A stretch of DNA of 64,000 nt from Streptomyces hygroscopicus (GCA_002021875.1 CP018627.1:5394001-5458000); one strand, 5' to 3'; shown: positions 1 to 8,713, numbered from the stretch's first letter. Numbers and translations: made by a program. The notes: a model not told the origin generated them from the letters alone.

Positions 1-907
1 CTGCGTACCGCTCCAGGAAGCGCTCCCCGGCCGCCGCACCGGCGGCGCCCTCCGGCAGCTCCAGCAGAAAGACACACCGGGTGCGCCGCCGGCGCCGCCA
101 GGGCGAGATCCGGCCCGGCCGGGCCGCGCGCCGCAGATCCGCCAGCAGCGCGTGCAGCAGCAGCTCCTCCCACCGGCCGACCGCCGCCTCCGGGTCGCGT
201 CCGCGCTCGGCGCGCAGCAGCCGCGCGGCGTTCTCGAAGAAGTCCTCGGCGGTGCGGCCATGGCTGATGCGCCGCCAGTCCGCGTACCAGCCGCGCCGGG
301 TGGAGCGCAGCAGCAGGCGGGTGCGGCGCCGCCCCCACCACCAGCGCGGCAGCAGTTGGAAGAGGGGGCGCATCAGCAGCCGGCGCAGCTCCGCGACCCA
401 CCCCGGCCCCGCCGTGCCGCCCTCCGCGCTGTCGCCGCCGAGCGTCCATAACGCCCGCAGCAGCGGCCCTCGGGCGATCCGCTGTGCGTAGCAGTGGTCG
501 CGCAGTGCGCGGCCATCCGGCTCGGGAGCCCGCGGGTCCAGCGCCTGCTCGACGATGTCCCGCGTCAGGAAGAAGTCGGTGAGCCGCAGGCGGCCGGTGC
601 GGCGGGGCACATCGACGCACAGCTCGCGGCCGAGGTCGAGCGTCAGTGGCCGGCGACCGGCGGCGGCGCGGATCTCATCGGGGCCGAGCGCCGCGTACGG
701 CACCCGCTTGGCGCCGTCGGGATAGAGCATCCGGCGCAGCCCCCGCATCGCCTGATGGGCGTGGGCCGCCGCCCGCTCGCCGTCGGCGAGCAGCAGCACG
801 GGCGGCAGCAGATCCCGCCCCTTGGCCTTCCGGTCCCGGGGCACCACGGCGCCCTTGAGCGCCTCGATGAACTCCTCGGCCCCTTCTCCCTCCGTGAACC
901 CAGGCAT
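1..907 (-). CDS. Hypothetical protein, 5' part only (runs off the left edge)
   Basis: An open leftward frame starts at an ATG at 907-905 and stays open to position 1, giving at least 302 residues with typical Streptomyces codon use. It begins MPGFTEGEGAEEFIEALKG and is very rich in Arg, Leu and Trp (for example PRWWWGRRRTRLLLRSTRR near residues 185-205). I do not recognise the family, see no signal peptide, and see no clear catalytic motif in this part. Codon 153 (positions 451-449) is TTA, the rare leucine codon read by the bldA tRNA, so translation may be developmentally controlled. The gene lies downstream of mmsA on the same strand but behind a strong hairpin, so it is probably a separate transcription unit. 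Confidence 0.7.
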   Translation of the reverse strand, partial: MPGFTEGEGAEEFIEALKGAVVPRDRKAKGRDLLPPVLLLADGERAAAHAHQAMRGLRRMLYPDGAKRVPYAALGPDEIRAAAGRRPLTLDLGRELCVDVPRRTGRLRLTDFFLTRDIVEQALDPRAPEPDGRALRDHCYAQRIARGPLLRALWTLGGDSAEGGTAGPGWVAELRRLLMRPLFQLLPRWWWGRRRTRLLLRSTRRGWYADWRRISHGRTAEDFFENAARLLRAERGRDPEAAVGRWEELLLHALLADLRRAARPGRISPWRRRRRTRCVFLLELPEGAAGAAAGERFLERYA

Positions 908-974
908 GCCGCCACCCCCGCTTTCCCCCGTTTTCTCCGTGGGCCTGGGATCCCCGGCCCCCGAGACGGCGAAA

Positions 975-1003
975 CCCCCTGCCGGACCGGGTCCGGCAGG
1001 GGG
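975..1003 (-). terminator. Hairpin terminator after mmsA
   Basis: A perfect 13-bp inverted repeat (975-987 with 991-1003) closes on a 3-nt loop between the end of mmsA and the next leftward gene. On the minus strand it is followed by TTTC. Being symmetric it could stop transcription from either side. Confidence 0.7.
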
Positions 1004-1034
1004 CGGGGGAAACCACTCAAACGTGCGAATCACA

Positions 1035-1100
1035 CGTCACATACGCCTCAGAGGTTCGTCACATACACCTCTGTGGTTCGTCGCCTACGCCTCAGTGGTT
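1035..1100. repeat. Three tandem 22-bp repeats spanning the mmsA stop codon
   Basis: Units lie at 1035-1056, 1057-1078 and 1079-1100 and share the minus-strand pattern GAACCnCwGAGGyGTAnGyG followed by AC. The third unit contains the last codons and the TGA of mmsA. The other two are degenerate copies just downstream. On the plus strand each unit carries GTCAC or GTCGC at 22-bp spacing. Confidence 0.8.
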
Positions 1101-2597
1101 CTTCGGGAACCCGAGGTTGATGCCGACCTCCTCCGACGGCTCCGGCCAGCGGGTGGTGACGACCTTGCCGCGGGTGTAGAAGTGCACCCCGTCGTTGCCG
1201 TAGATGTGGTGGTCGCCGAAGAGCGAGTCCTTCCAGCCGCCGAAGGAGTGGTAGCCCACCGGCACCGGGATCGGCACATTGACGCCGACCATGCCCGCCT
1301 CCACCTCGAGCTGGAAGCGGCGGGCGGCGCCGCCGTCGCGGGTGAAGATGGCCGTGCCGTTGCCCCAGTTGGAGCTGTTGATCAGCTCGATGGCCTCGTC
1401 GTAGGTCTCGGCGCGCACCACGCACAGCACCGGGCCGAAGATCTCGTCACGGTAGGCGTCGGCCGTCGGCGGGACCTTGTCCAGCAGCGAGACGCCGATG
1501 AAGAAGCCATCAGCACATTCAGGGTGGTCCTCGACGCTGTACCCCGTGCCGTCCACGACCACCTCGGCGCCCTGGGCCGCGGCCCCGCGCACATAACCGG
1601 CGACCTTGTCGCGGTGCTCCTTGGTGATGAGCGGGCCCATCTCGGAGGCCGGGTCGTTCCCGGGGCCGATGCGCAGGCGGGCGGCCCGGTCGGCGATCTT
1701 CTTCACCAGGTCGTCGCCGATGTCGCCGACCGCGACGACGACGGAGACCGCCATGCAGCGCTCACCGGCCGAGCCGTAGGCCGCGTTGATGGCGTTGTCC
1801 GCGGCGAAGTCCAGGTCCGCGTCGGGCAGCACCAGCATGTGGTTCTTGGCACCGCCGAGCGCCTGCACCCGCTTGCCGTGCTCGATGGCCCTGGACTGGA
1901 TGTACTTCGCGATCGGCGTGGAGCCGACGAAGCTGACGGCCGCGATGTCCGGGTGCTCCAGCAGCCGGTCGACGGCCACCTTGTCGCCGTTGACGACATT
2001 GAGCACCCCGTCCGGCAGCCCCGCCTCGGTGGCCAGCTCGGCCAGCCGGCGGGAGGCCGAGGGGTCCTTCTCGCTGGGCTTGAGGACGAAGGTGTTACCG
2101 CAGGCGATGGCCACCGGGAACATCCACATCGGCACCATCGCCGGGAAGTTGAACGGCGTGATGCCCGCGACCACCCCGAGCGGCTGGCGGATCGAGGACA
2201 CATCGACCCCGGTGGAGACCTGGGTGGACAGCTCGCCCTTCAGCTTCTCGGCGATCCCGCAGGCCAGCTCCACGATCTCCAGACCACGGGCCACCTCGCC
2301 GAGCGCGTCCGAGTGGACCTTGCCGTGCTCGGCGGTGATCAGCTCGGCGATCTCGTCGCGGTGGGCGTCCAGCAGCTCGCGGTACTTGTAGAGGATCGCG
2401 GTGCGCTTGGACAGGGACACCGTGCCCCAGGAGCGGAACGCCTCCTTTGCCACGGCAACGGCCACATCGACCTCTTCCACGGAGGCCAGGGCGACCTGGG
2501 TGTCCTGGGCGCCGGTGGCGGGGTTGTAGACCGGTCCGTACGCGCCGGTCGCGCCCTCGGCGGTCTTTCCGCCGATCCAGTGGTTGACGGTCTTCAT
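1092..2597 (-). CDS. mmsA: Methylmalonate-semialdehyde dehydrogenase (CoA-acylating), IolA/MmsA
   Basis: A 501-residue aldehyde dehydrogenase of the MmsA/IolA family. It converts malonate semialdehyde or methylmalonate semialdehyde to acetyl-CoA or propionyl-CoA with NAD and CoA, the last step of myo-inositol breakdown and a step in valine breakdown. The N-terminus (VNHWIGGKTAEG) and the PFNFPAMVPMWMFPVAIACG segment near residue 150 are family hallmarks. The nucleophilic cysteine is in GERCMA near residue 280, and length is normal. It is the last gene of the leftward iol operon, 37 bp after iolD. Its stop codon lies in a three-copy 22-bp tandem repeat. The operon context makes IolA the likely main role. 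Confidence 0.95.
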   Translation of the reverse strand: MKTVNHWIGGKTAEGATGAYGPVYNPATGAQDTQVALASVEEVDVAVAVAKEAFRSWGTVSLSKRTAILYKYRELLDAHRDEIAELITAEHGKVHSDALGEVARGLEIVELACGIAEKLKGELSTQVSTGVDVSSIRQPLGVVAGITPFNFPAMVPMWMFPVAIACGNTFVLKPSEKDPSASRRLAELATEAGLPDGVLNVVNGDKVAVDRLLEHPDIAAVSFVGSTPIAKYIQSRAIEHGKRVQALGGAKNHMLVLPDADLDFAADNAINAAYGSAGERCMAVSVVVAVGDIGDDLVKKIADRAARLRIGPGNDPASEMGPLITKEHRDKVAGYVRGAAAQGAEVVVDGTGYSVEDHPECADGFFIGVSLLDKVPPTADAYRDEIFGPVLCVVRAETYDEAIELINSSNWGNGTAIFTRDGGAARRFQLEVEAGMVGVNVPIPVPVGYHSFGGWKDSLFGDHHIYGNDGVHFYTRGKVVTTRWPEPSEEVGINLGFPKNH

Positions 2598-2620
2598 GGG
2601 TGCGGAGCCTTTCTCTCGAA

Positions 2621-2638
2621 AAACGTCAGAAACGTCAG
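2621..2638. repeat. Exact 9-bp tandem duplication over the iolD stop codon
   Basis: AAACGTCAG occurs twice head to tail (2621-2629 and 2630-2638). The second copy contains the iolD stop (TGA on the minus strand, 2637-2635), so the last bases and stop of iolD are duplicated just downstream, before the mmsA ribosome binding region. Confidence 0.75.
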
Positions 2639-4521
2639 AGGTGGCGGCGGCGTGCGGCGGCCTGCCGGTCGTACTCCTCGCGGGCCTTCACGGCGGCCGG
2701 ACGGGTCGCGGTCTGGGCGACAGGCACATCCCACCACGCCTGTGCCTCGGGTGCGCCGGACACTGTGTCGGCCGTTTCGGTCTCCACATAGACACATGTG
2801 GGCCGGTCCGAGGCGCGCGCCGCGGCCAGCGCCTCGCGCAGCTCGCCCACGCTCTTCGCGCGCAGCACGTCCATGCCCAGCGAGGCGGCGTTGGCGGCCA
2901 GATCGACCGGCAGCGGATCGCCGGTGTACTGCCCGTCGGCCGCCCGGTAGCGGTAGGCGGTGCCGAAGCGCTCGGCGCCGGTGGTCTCCGAAAGACCGCC
3001 GATCGAGGCGTAGCCGTGGTTCTGGAGCAGCACGATGTTGATGTTGATGCCCTCCTGGACCGCGGTGACGATCTCGGTGGGCATCATCAGATACGTACCG
3101 TCGCCGACCAGCGCCCAGACCGGGGTGGCGGGCGCCGCGAGCCGTACGCCGATGGCGCCGGGGATCTCGTAGCCCATGCAGGAGTAGCCGTACTCCAGGT
3201 GGTACTGGCGCGGGGAGCGGGCGCGCCACAGCTTGTGGAGGTCGCCCGGCAGCGAGCCCGCCGCGTTGATCACCACGTCCTCGTCGCCGACGACCGCGTC
3301 CAGCGCGCCCAGCACCTGGGTCTGGGACGGGCGGGCGGTCTCGTCCTCCGCGGCGTACGCGGCGTCCACCCGGCGCTCCCACGCGGCCTTGCCGGTGCGG
3401 TACTCGGCCTCGTACGTCTCGTCGACCCGGTGGCCGGCCAGCTCGGCGGTGAGCGCTTCGAGCGCGGCGCGGGCGTCGGCGACCACGGTGGTGGCGCCCA
3501 GCTTGTGGGCGTCGAACGGCGTGATGTTGAGGTTGAGGAAGCGCACGGCCGGGTCCGCGAACAGGGTCGCGGAGGCGGTGGTGAAGTCGCTGTAGCGGGT
3601 GCCCACGCCGATGACCAGGTCGGCGGTGCGGGCGAGGTCGTCGGCGACGGCGGTGCCGGTGTGGCCGATCCCGCCGATGTCGGCGGGGTGGTCGTAGCGC
3701 AGCGAGCCCTTGCCCGCCTGGGTGGAGGCCACCGGGATGCCGGTCGCGTCGACGAGCGCGCGCAGCGCGTCCTCGGCCTCGCTGTGGTGGACCCCGCCGC
3801 CCGCGACGATCAGCGGCCGGCGGGCGGCGCGGACCGCCCGCGCGGCGGCGGCCACCTCCGCCGCTTCGGGGGCGGGGCGGCGGACATGCCAGACCCGGTC
3901 GGCGAAGAACTCCTCGGGCCAGTCGAACGCCTCGGCCTGGACGTCCTGCGGAAGGGCCAGGGTGACGGCGCCGGTCTCGGCCGGGTCGGCCAGCACCCGC
4001 ATGGCCTGCAGCGCGGCCGGGATCAGCGCCTCGGGGCGCATCACCCGGTCGAAGTAGCGGGAGACCGGACGCAGCGCGTCGTTCACCGAGATGTCGCCCG
4101 CGTACGGGACTTCGAGCTGCTGCAGCACCGGGTCGGCGGGCCGGGTGGCGAAGATGTCGCCGGGCAGCAGCAGCACCGGCAGCCGGTTGACGGTGGCGAG
4201 CGCCGCGCCGGTGACGAGGTTGGTGGCGCCGGGGCCGATGGAGGTGGTGACGGCCTGGGCGGCGAGCCGGTTGCGCTGGCGGGCGTAGCCGACCGCGGCG
4301 TGCACCATCGCCTGTTCGTTACGGCCCTGGAGATACGGCATGGTGTCCGGCCCGGACTCCAGCAGCGCCTGGCCGAGCCCGGCCACATTGCCGTGGCCGA
4401 AGATGCCCCAGGTGGCGTTGATCAGGCGATGCCGGCGCCCGTCCCGCTCGGTGTACTGGTGGGCGAGGAACTCCACCAGCGCCTGGGCGACGGTCAGGCG
4501 GCGCACTGCCGAAGCGGTCAT
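2635..4521 (-). CDS. iolD: 3D-(3,5/4)-trihydroxycyclohexane-1,2-dione hydrolase, IolD
   Basis: A 628-residue thiamine-diphosphate enzyme of the acetolactate-synthase fold that opens the ring of trihydroxycyclohexane-dione to 5-deoxy-glucuronate in inositol catabolism. The N-terminal PYR domain has the cofactor-activating Glu in GRNEQAMVHAAVGYA (near residue 69). A central domain follows, and the C-terminal ThDP/Mg site shows WALVGDGTYLMMPTEI near residue 470. IINATWGIFGHGNV-like text (here LINATWGIFGHGNVAG) near residue 34 is characteristic of IolD and not of acetolactate synthases. Its start overlaps the iolB stop by 4 bp, indicating coupled translation. A 9-bp tandem duplication covers its stop. 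Confidence 0.95.
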   Translation of the reverse strand: MTASAVRRLTVAQALVEFLAHQYTERDGRRHRLINATWGIFGHGNVAGLGQALLESGPDTMPYLQGRNEQAMVHAAVGYARQRNRLAAQAVTTSIGPGATNLVTGAALATVNRLPVLLLPGDIFATRPADPVLQQLEVPYAGDISVNDALRPVSRYFDRVMRPEALIPAALQAMRVLADPAETGAVTLALPQDVQAEAFDWPEEFFADRVWHVRRPAPEAAEVAAAARAVRAARRPLIVAGGGVHHSEAEDALRALVDATGIPVASTQAGKGSLRYDHPADIGGIGHTGTAVADDLARTADLVIGVGTRYSDFTTASATLFADPAVRFLNLNITPFDAHKLGATTVVADARAALEALTAELAGHRVDETYEAEYRTGKAAWERRVDAAYAAEDETARPSQTQVLGALDAVVGDEDVVINAAGSLPGDLHKLWRARSPRQYHLEYGYSCMGYEIPGAIGVRLAAPATPVWALVGDGTYLMMPTEIVTAVQEGININIVLLQNHGYASIGGLSETTGAERFGTAYRYRAADGQYTGDPLPVDLAANAASLGMDVLRAKSVGELREALAAARASDRPTCVYVETETADTVSGAPEAQAWWDVPVAQTATRPAAVKAREEYDRQAAARRRHL

Positions 4522-5435
4522 CGTGGGTCTCCAGCGGATGCTTGATCGGGTGCTTGATAGAGGGGCAGACGGGGGTCGACGGGCTGGTCCGGCCAGGTGG
4601 AGCGGATCCAGCCGTGGTCGGGGTGGTCGCAGATGAGCCAGGCGCGCTCCTCCTCCGGGCCCGCCATGACGTTGAGGTAGTACATGTCATGGCCGGGGGC
4701 GGCGATGGAGGGGCCGTGCCAGCCGTCGGGGATCAGGACGGTGTCCCCGGAGCGGACCTCGGCGAGGACGTCGGTGCCGCGGCCGTGGCCCGACGGGGAG
4801 ACCCGCTGATAGCCGATGCCCTCGTTGCCGTGGGCCTCGGCGATCTCGAAGTAGTAGATCTCCTCCAACTCGCTCTCCTCGCCGGGGCGGCACTGGTCGT
4901 GCTTGTGCGGCGGGTACGAGGACCAGTTGCCGCCCGGGGTGAGCACCTCGACGGCGATGAGCTTGTCGCATTCGAAGACGCCGGCGGCGCCGAAGTTGTT
5001 CACCTGGCGCGAGCAGTTGCCGCTGCCGCGCAGCTCGACGGGGACGGCGGAGGCCGGTCCGTAGCGCGCGGGCAGCCGCCGCTCGCAGCGGGCGCCGGTG
5101 AGCGCGAAGCGGCCGCCCGCACCGCTGGCGATCTGGGCGTGGGAGTCGCGCGGCAGATAGACGAAGTCGCTCACCCCGCTGAACACGCTCTCCCGGCCGT
5201 GCAGTTCAAAGGTCTCGCCCTCGGCGATCACGGTGCAGCCGCCGCTCAGCGGCAGCACGATCCACTCGCTGTCACCGGTGGCCAGGGAGTGCGAACCGCC
5301 GGGCGGCAGCTCGAGAACCCGCAGGCTGGAGTAGCCCCAGCCGGCCCGCTCGGGGGTGATGTCCACGGCGTAGGGGCCGTCGGCCGCCTTGCCGGCCTGC
5401 ACATGGAAGCCGGGGAACGGATCAGTGGTGGTCAT
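4518..5435 (-). CDS. iolB: 5-deoxy-glucuronate isomerase, IolB
   Basis: A 305-residue bicupin isomerase converting 5-deoxy-D-glucuronate to 2-deoxy-5-keto-D-gluconate. The metal-binding cupin motif is visible as YPPHKHDQ followed by EEIYYFE (HxH and Glu), with a further His in PDGWHGPS. Length and order (N-terminal GWGYSSLRVLEL region, C-terminal DHGWIRSTWPDQ) fit IolB. It overlaps iolD by 4 bp and is preceded by a 56-bp gap filled with three short repeats that follow the stop of the upstream aldolase gene. Part of the leftward inositol operon. Confidence 0.95.
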   Translation of the reverse strand: MTTTDPFPGFHVQAGKAADGPYAVDITPERAGWGYSSLRVLELPPGGSHSLATGDSEWIVLPLSGGCTVIAEGETFELHGRESVFSGVSDFVYLPRDSHAQIASGAGGRFALTGARCERRLPARYGPASAVPVELRGSGNCSRQVNNFGAAGVFECDKLIAVEVLTPGGNWSSYPPHKHDQCRPGEESELEEIYYFEIAEAHGNEGIGYQRVSPSGHGRGTDVLAEVRSGDTVLIPDGWHGPSIAAPGHDMYYLNVMAGPEEERAWLICDHPDHGWIRSTWPDQPVDPRLPLYQAPDQASAGDPR

Positions 5436-5455
5436 GGCGTGAAGTCTCTGCCTTC

Positions 5456-5499
5456 CGTAGCGTCACGTCTCGTAGCTCACGTTGCGTAGCGTCACAACA
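5456..5499. repeat. Three tandem 14-15-bp repeats over the aldolase-gene stop codon
   Basis: CGTAGCGTCACGTCT (5456-5470), CGTAGCTCACGTTG (5471-5484) and CGTAGCGTCACAACA (5485-5499) lie head to tail. The last one contains the stop (5494-5492) and last codons of the upstream leftward gene. Confidence 0.75.
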
Positions 5500-6379
5500 G
5501 GCCGACGGCGGTGTCCACGGCGGTCTCGACGCTGCCCTCCGCCGGATAGAGCAGGGAGCGCCCGACGACCAGCCCCTGCACGGTGGGCAGACCCAGCGCC
5601 TTGCGCCACTTCTCGTACGCCTCCTCCTGGTCCTGCGGAGACTTGCCCACGTCGCCGCCGAGCAACACCGCCGGCAGGGTGCTCGTCTCCATCACCGCCG
5701 CCATCTCGTCGGCGTCGTGGGTGACCGGCACCTTCAGCCAGGTGTAGGCGGAGGTTCCGGCGAGGCCGGAGGCGATGGCTATGGACTTGGTGACGGCCTC
5801 GGCGCTCAGGTCGTTGACGACCTTTCCGCCCGTGCGCCGGGAGATGAACGGCTCGACGAAGACGGGCAGCCGCCGCTCGGCCATCTCGTCGATGGCGCGG
5901 GCCGTGGTGACCATGGTGGTCAGCGAACCGGCGTCGTCGTAGTCGATGCGCAGCAGCAGCTTGCCGGCGTCGAAGCGCAGCCGGGTCAGGTCCTGGGGGC
6001 GGTGTCCGGTGAACCGGTCGTCGAGCTCGAACGAGGCCCCGGCGAGGCCGCCACGGTTCATCGAGCCCATGACGACCTTGCCCTCCAGGGCGCCGAGCAG
6101 CAGCAGGTCCTCAAGGATGTCGGCGGTGGCGAGCACCCCGTCGACCCCGGGACGGGACAGCGCCACGCACAGCCGCTCCAGCAGATCGACCCGGTTGGCC
6201 ATGGCCAGCTTGTGGCCACCGACGGCGAGGGCGCCGCGTGCCGGATGATCGGCGGCCACGATCATCAGACGGCCACTGTCACCCATGAGGGGGCGGCGGA
6301 CCCGGCGGTCGGCCGCCTCGGCGATGGCCTCAGGGTGGCGGCTCCGCACCGTCACGAGGTCGGAAACGCTGATACTCAA
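5492..6379 (-). CDS. Class I aldolase-like TIM barrel of the iol operon (Cgl0158/DeoC-like; probable IolJ role)
   Basis: About 295 residues, a (beta/alpha)8-barrel aldolase relative usually annotated as deoxyribose-phosphate-aldolase-like or Cgl0158-like in actinobacterial inositol clusters. Segments such as LMIVAADHPARGAL, LLRIDYDDAG, LPVFVEPFISRR and AYTWLKVPVTHD are consistent with a Schiff-base aldolase, with the Lys of WLKVP a candidate catalytic residue. By position it would cleave 2-deoxy-5-keto-gluconate-6-phosphate, the IolJ step; this is inference. An ATG at 6394 has no ribosome site, whereas GAGGAAG (6390-6384) precedes a TTG at 6379, so I chose the TTG. It lies between iolC and iolB. 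Confidence 0.8.
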   Translation of the reverse strand: MSISVSDLVTVRSRHPEAIAEAADRRVRRPLMGDSGRLMIVAADHPARGALAVGGHKLAMANRVDLLERLCVALSRPGVDGVLATADILEDLLLLGALEGKVVMGSMNRGGLAGASFELDDRFTGHRPQDLTRLRFDAGKLLLRIDYDDAGSLTTMVTTARAIDEMAERRLPVFVEPFISRRTGGKVVNDLSAEAVTKSIAIASGLAGTSAYTWLKVPVTHDADEMAAVMETSTLPAVLLGGDVGKSPQDQEEAYEKWRKALGLPTVQGLVVGRSLLYPAEGSVETAVDTAVGLL

Positions 6380-6466
6380 GATTCTTCCTCGCATTCGCGA
6401 TTCATGAAGGGCACACGGAGCGCGGGGACCGCGTGACCGGACGAGGGAAGCGCCTGGCGCCCGGGG

Positions 6467-7414
6467 TCAGGCCCCCGCCAGCAGGGCCTCGACCTCCGCT
6501 TCCGTGGGCATCGCGGAGGAGCAGGCGAGGCGGGACGCGACGATGGCGCCCGCCGCGTTGGCGTACCGCATGACGCGCTCCAACGGCCGGCCGGAGAGCA
6601 GCCCGTGGCACAGGGCGCCGCCGAACGCGTCGCCCGCGCCGAGTCCGTTGACCACCTCGACCGGGACGGGCGGGACCTCCGCGGTGGTGCCGTCGCGGTG
6701 CACGGCGAGCACCCCGCGGGGGCCCTGTTTGACGACGGCGAGCTCCACGCCCGCGTCCAGCAGCGCCTGCGCGCACGCCTTGGGCTCGCGCGCACCGGTG
6801 GCGATCTCGCATTCGTCCACGTTGCCGACGGCGACGGTCGCATGGCGCAGCGCCTCGACGTAGAAGGGCCGGGCGGTCTCCGGGTCGGCCCAGAACATCG
6901 GCCGCCAGTCGAGGTCGAAGACGGTGGTGCCGCTCTTGGCCCGGGCGGCGAGCGCGGCGAGGGTGCTGGTGCGGCTGGGCTCCTCGCTGAGCCCGGTGCC
7001 GGTCATCCAGAAGATCCGGGTGGCGCGGATGGCGTCGAAGTCCAGCTCATCGGAGTGGATCTCCAGATCGGGTGCCTTGGGGCGGCGGTAGAAGTACAGC
7101 GGGAAGTCGTCGGGCGGGAAGATCTCGCAGAAGGTGACCGGGGTGGGGTACTGCTCGACGGGGGTGACGAAGCGGTCGTCCACCCCGAAGGCCCGCAGCT
7201 CCTGGTGGATGTAGTCGCCGAACGGATCCGCCCCGGTGCGGCTGATCACCGCGGAGCGGCGGCCGAAGCGGGCCGCGGAGACCGCGACATTGGTCGCCGA
7301 GCCGCCGAGAAACTTTCCGAACGATTCGACCTGCGGCAGTGGCACACCGGTCTGCAGCGGATACAGGTCCACTCCGATGCGGCCCATCGTGATCAGGTCG
7401 TACGGCTCACTCAT
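6467..7414 (-). CDS. iolC: 5-dehydro-2-deoxygluconokinase, IolC
   Basis: A 315-residue PfkB-family kinase that phosphorylates 2-deoxy-5-keto-gluconate in the inositol pathway. It opens with YDLITMGRIGVDLYPLQTGVPL and FGKFLGGSATNVAVSAARFG, the IolC form of the first PfkB signature. The second signature is VVNGLGAGDAFGGALCHGLL near residue 245, with the catalytic Asp of GAGDAF. The start at 7414 was preferred over an in-frame codon at 7456 because AAGGGGCAG precedes it at good spacing. First gene of the leftward iol operon, transcribed from the palindromic region at 7486-7615. Confidence 0.93.
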   Translation of the reverse strand: MSEPYDLITMGRIGVDLYPLQTGVPLPQVESFGKFLGGSATNVAVSAARFGRRSAVISRTGADPFGDYIHQELRAFGVDDRFVTPVEQYPTPVTFCEIFPPDDFPLYFYRRPKAPDLEIHSDELDFDAIRATRIFWMTGTGLSEEPSRTSTLAALAARAKSGTTVFDLDWRPMFWADPETARPFYVEALRHATVAVGNVDECEIATGAREPKACAQALLDAGVELAVVKQGPRGVLAVHRDGTTAEVPPVPVEVVNGLGAGDAFGGALCHGLLSGRPLERVMRYANAAGAIVASRLACSSAMPTEAEVEALLAGA

Positions 7415-7485
7415 GCCTGCCCCTTCGGGAAAGACGCAGCTCAGGGTCTGGTGCACAGAACTCCGGGAGGTGCCCCGGCCCTTCA

Positions 7486-7515
7486 GGTCTAGACGTGTCC
7501 CCCAGCCACTGTCAA
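7486..7515 (-). promoter_or_regulatory. Probable promoter of the leftward iol operon
   Basis: On the minus strand TTGACA (7515-7510) is followed after 18 bases by TAGACC (7491-7486), a fair vegetative Streptomyces promoter. The -35 hexamer lies inside the left arm of the 18-bp inverted repeat, so a protein bound there would block polymerase. Confidence 0.5.
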
Positions 7516-7615
7516 GGCTTTGTCATTACATACTGACGTAACCATTCGAGCCTCTGGTGGATGTTATCGCGTCGTTACGTCCAGATGAAATGTTGTCATG
7601 ACAAAGCCTTGACAG
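7509..7615. promoter_or_regulatory. Nested inverted-repeat control region between divergent iol operons
   Basis: A perfect 18-bp inverted repeat has arms CTGTCAAGGCTTTGTCAT (7509-7526) and its complement (7598-7615). Inside it sits a second inverted repeat, GACGTAAC (7535-7542) with GTTACGTC (7574-7581). Each outer arm contains TTGACA reading outward, toward iolC on one side and the transporter on the other. This suggests a shared repressor operator with looping, probably for an inositol regulator whose gene is not in this window. Confidence 0.75.
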
Positions 7616-7695
7616 GGGGCAGCGCCGGGGAGTTGGCTCCCGTTCTGCACGGCCGTGCCAACTCGACGGACCTGCCTTGAGAGGTGCTGGAACGG

Positions 7696-8706
7696 ATGGA
7701 CCTCAGAATCAATCGACACCGCAGAGCGGGCCTCGCCGCACTCGCCACCGCCGCCGTCCTGCTGGCAGCGGGCTGCAGCAGCCAGGGCGGCAAGAAGGCC
7801 CAGGAAGCCGACTCCGGCATCGCGGCCGGCAAGGCCGACACCCCGCGGCTGAAGATCGCGATGATCACTCACGCGGCCCCGGGAGACACCTTCTGGGACA
7901 CCGTGCGCAAGGGCGCCAAGACCGCGGCGGCCAAGGACAATGTCGACCTCGTCTACTCCAGCAACCCCAACGGAGCCGACCAGGCCAACCTGATCCAGAA
8001 CGCGATCAACCAGAAGGTCGACGGCATCGCCGTCACCCTCGCCAAGCCCGACGCCATGAAGGGCGCGATAGCCAAGGCGAAGAAGGCCGGGATCCCGGTC
8101 GTCGCCTTCAACGCCGGACTCGAGCAGTGGAAGGACATGGGTCTGCTGGAGTACTTCGGCCAGGACGAGAGCATCGCGGGCCAGGCACTCGGCAAGCATC
8201 TCAACGAGATCGGCGCCAAGCACAACATCTGTGTGATCCAGGAACAGGGCCATGTCGCCCTCGAGGCCCGCTGCGCGGGCGTGAAGAAGACCTTCAAGGG
8301 CAAGACGGACACCCTCTACGTCAACGGCACCGACATGCCGTCCGTCAAGTCGACCATCGCCGCGAAGCTCAAGCAGGATTCGAGCATCGACTATGTCGTC
8401 ACCCTGGGCGCCCCGTTCGCCCTGACCGCCGTCCAGTCCGCCAAGGACGCGGGCGGCAAGGCCAAGGTCGCCACCTTCGACCTCAACAAGGACCTCGTCT
8501 CCGCCGTCCAGAGCGGCGATGTCCAGTTCGCCGTCGACCAGCAGCCCTATCTCCAGGGCTATCTGTCCATCGACTCCCTGTGGCTCTTCAAGAACAACGG
8601 CAACTTCAGCGGCGGCGGGGAGAAGCCCGTGCTCACCGGGCCCGCGTTCGTCACCAAGGAGAACGTGGACACCATCGCCACGTTCGCCAAGAACGGAACG
8701 CGGTGA
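7696..8706 (+). CDS. Sugar ABC transporter substrate-binding lipoprotein (probable inositol importer)
   Basis: A 336-residue type I periplasmic-binding-fold protein. The signal peptide ends in LLAAGCSS, a lipobox with Cys near residue 23, so the protein is membrane-anchored outside the cell. The mature part starts PRLKIAMITHAAPGDTFWDTVRKGAKTA as in ribose/inositol-binding proteins. GAGGTG at 7681-7686 favours the ATG at 7696 over a GTG at 7684. It is the first gene of the rightward iol arm, followed by a permease and an ATPase. Inositol as ligand is inferred from the surrounding catabolic genes. Confidence 0.85.
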   Translation: MDLRINRHRRAGLAALATAAVLLAAGCSSQGGKKAQEADSGIAAGKADTPRLKIAMITHAAPGDTFWDTVRKGAKTAAAKDNVDLVYSSNPNGADQANLIQNAINQKVDGIAVTLAKPDAMKGAIAKAKKAGIPVVAFNAGLEQWKDMGLLEYFGQDESIAGQALGKHLNEIGAKHNICVIQEQGHVALEARCAGVKKTFKGKTDTLYVNGTDMPSVKSTIAAKLKQDSSIDYVVTLGAPFALTAVQSAKDAGGKAKVATFDLNKDLVSAVQSGDVQFAVDQQPYLQGYLSIDSLWLFKNNGNFSGGGEKPVLTGPAFVTKENVDTIATFAKNGTR

Positions 8707-8713
8707 CCCGGCC

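Noticed and set aside
822..3041. Long rightward open frame (739 codons) across mmsA and iolD
   Set aside because: It is antisense to two clear enzymes, has no family motif, and arises from GC-rich third positions.
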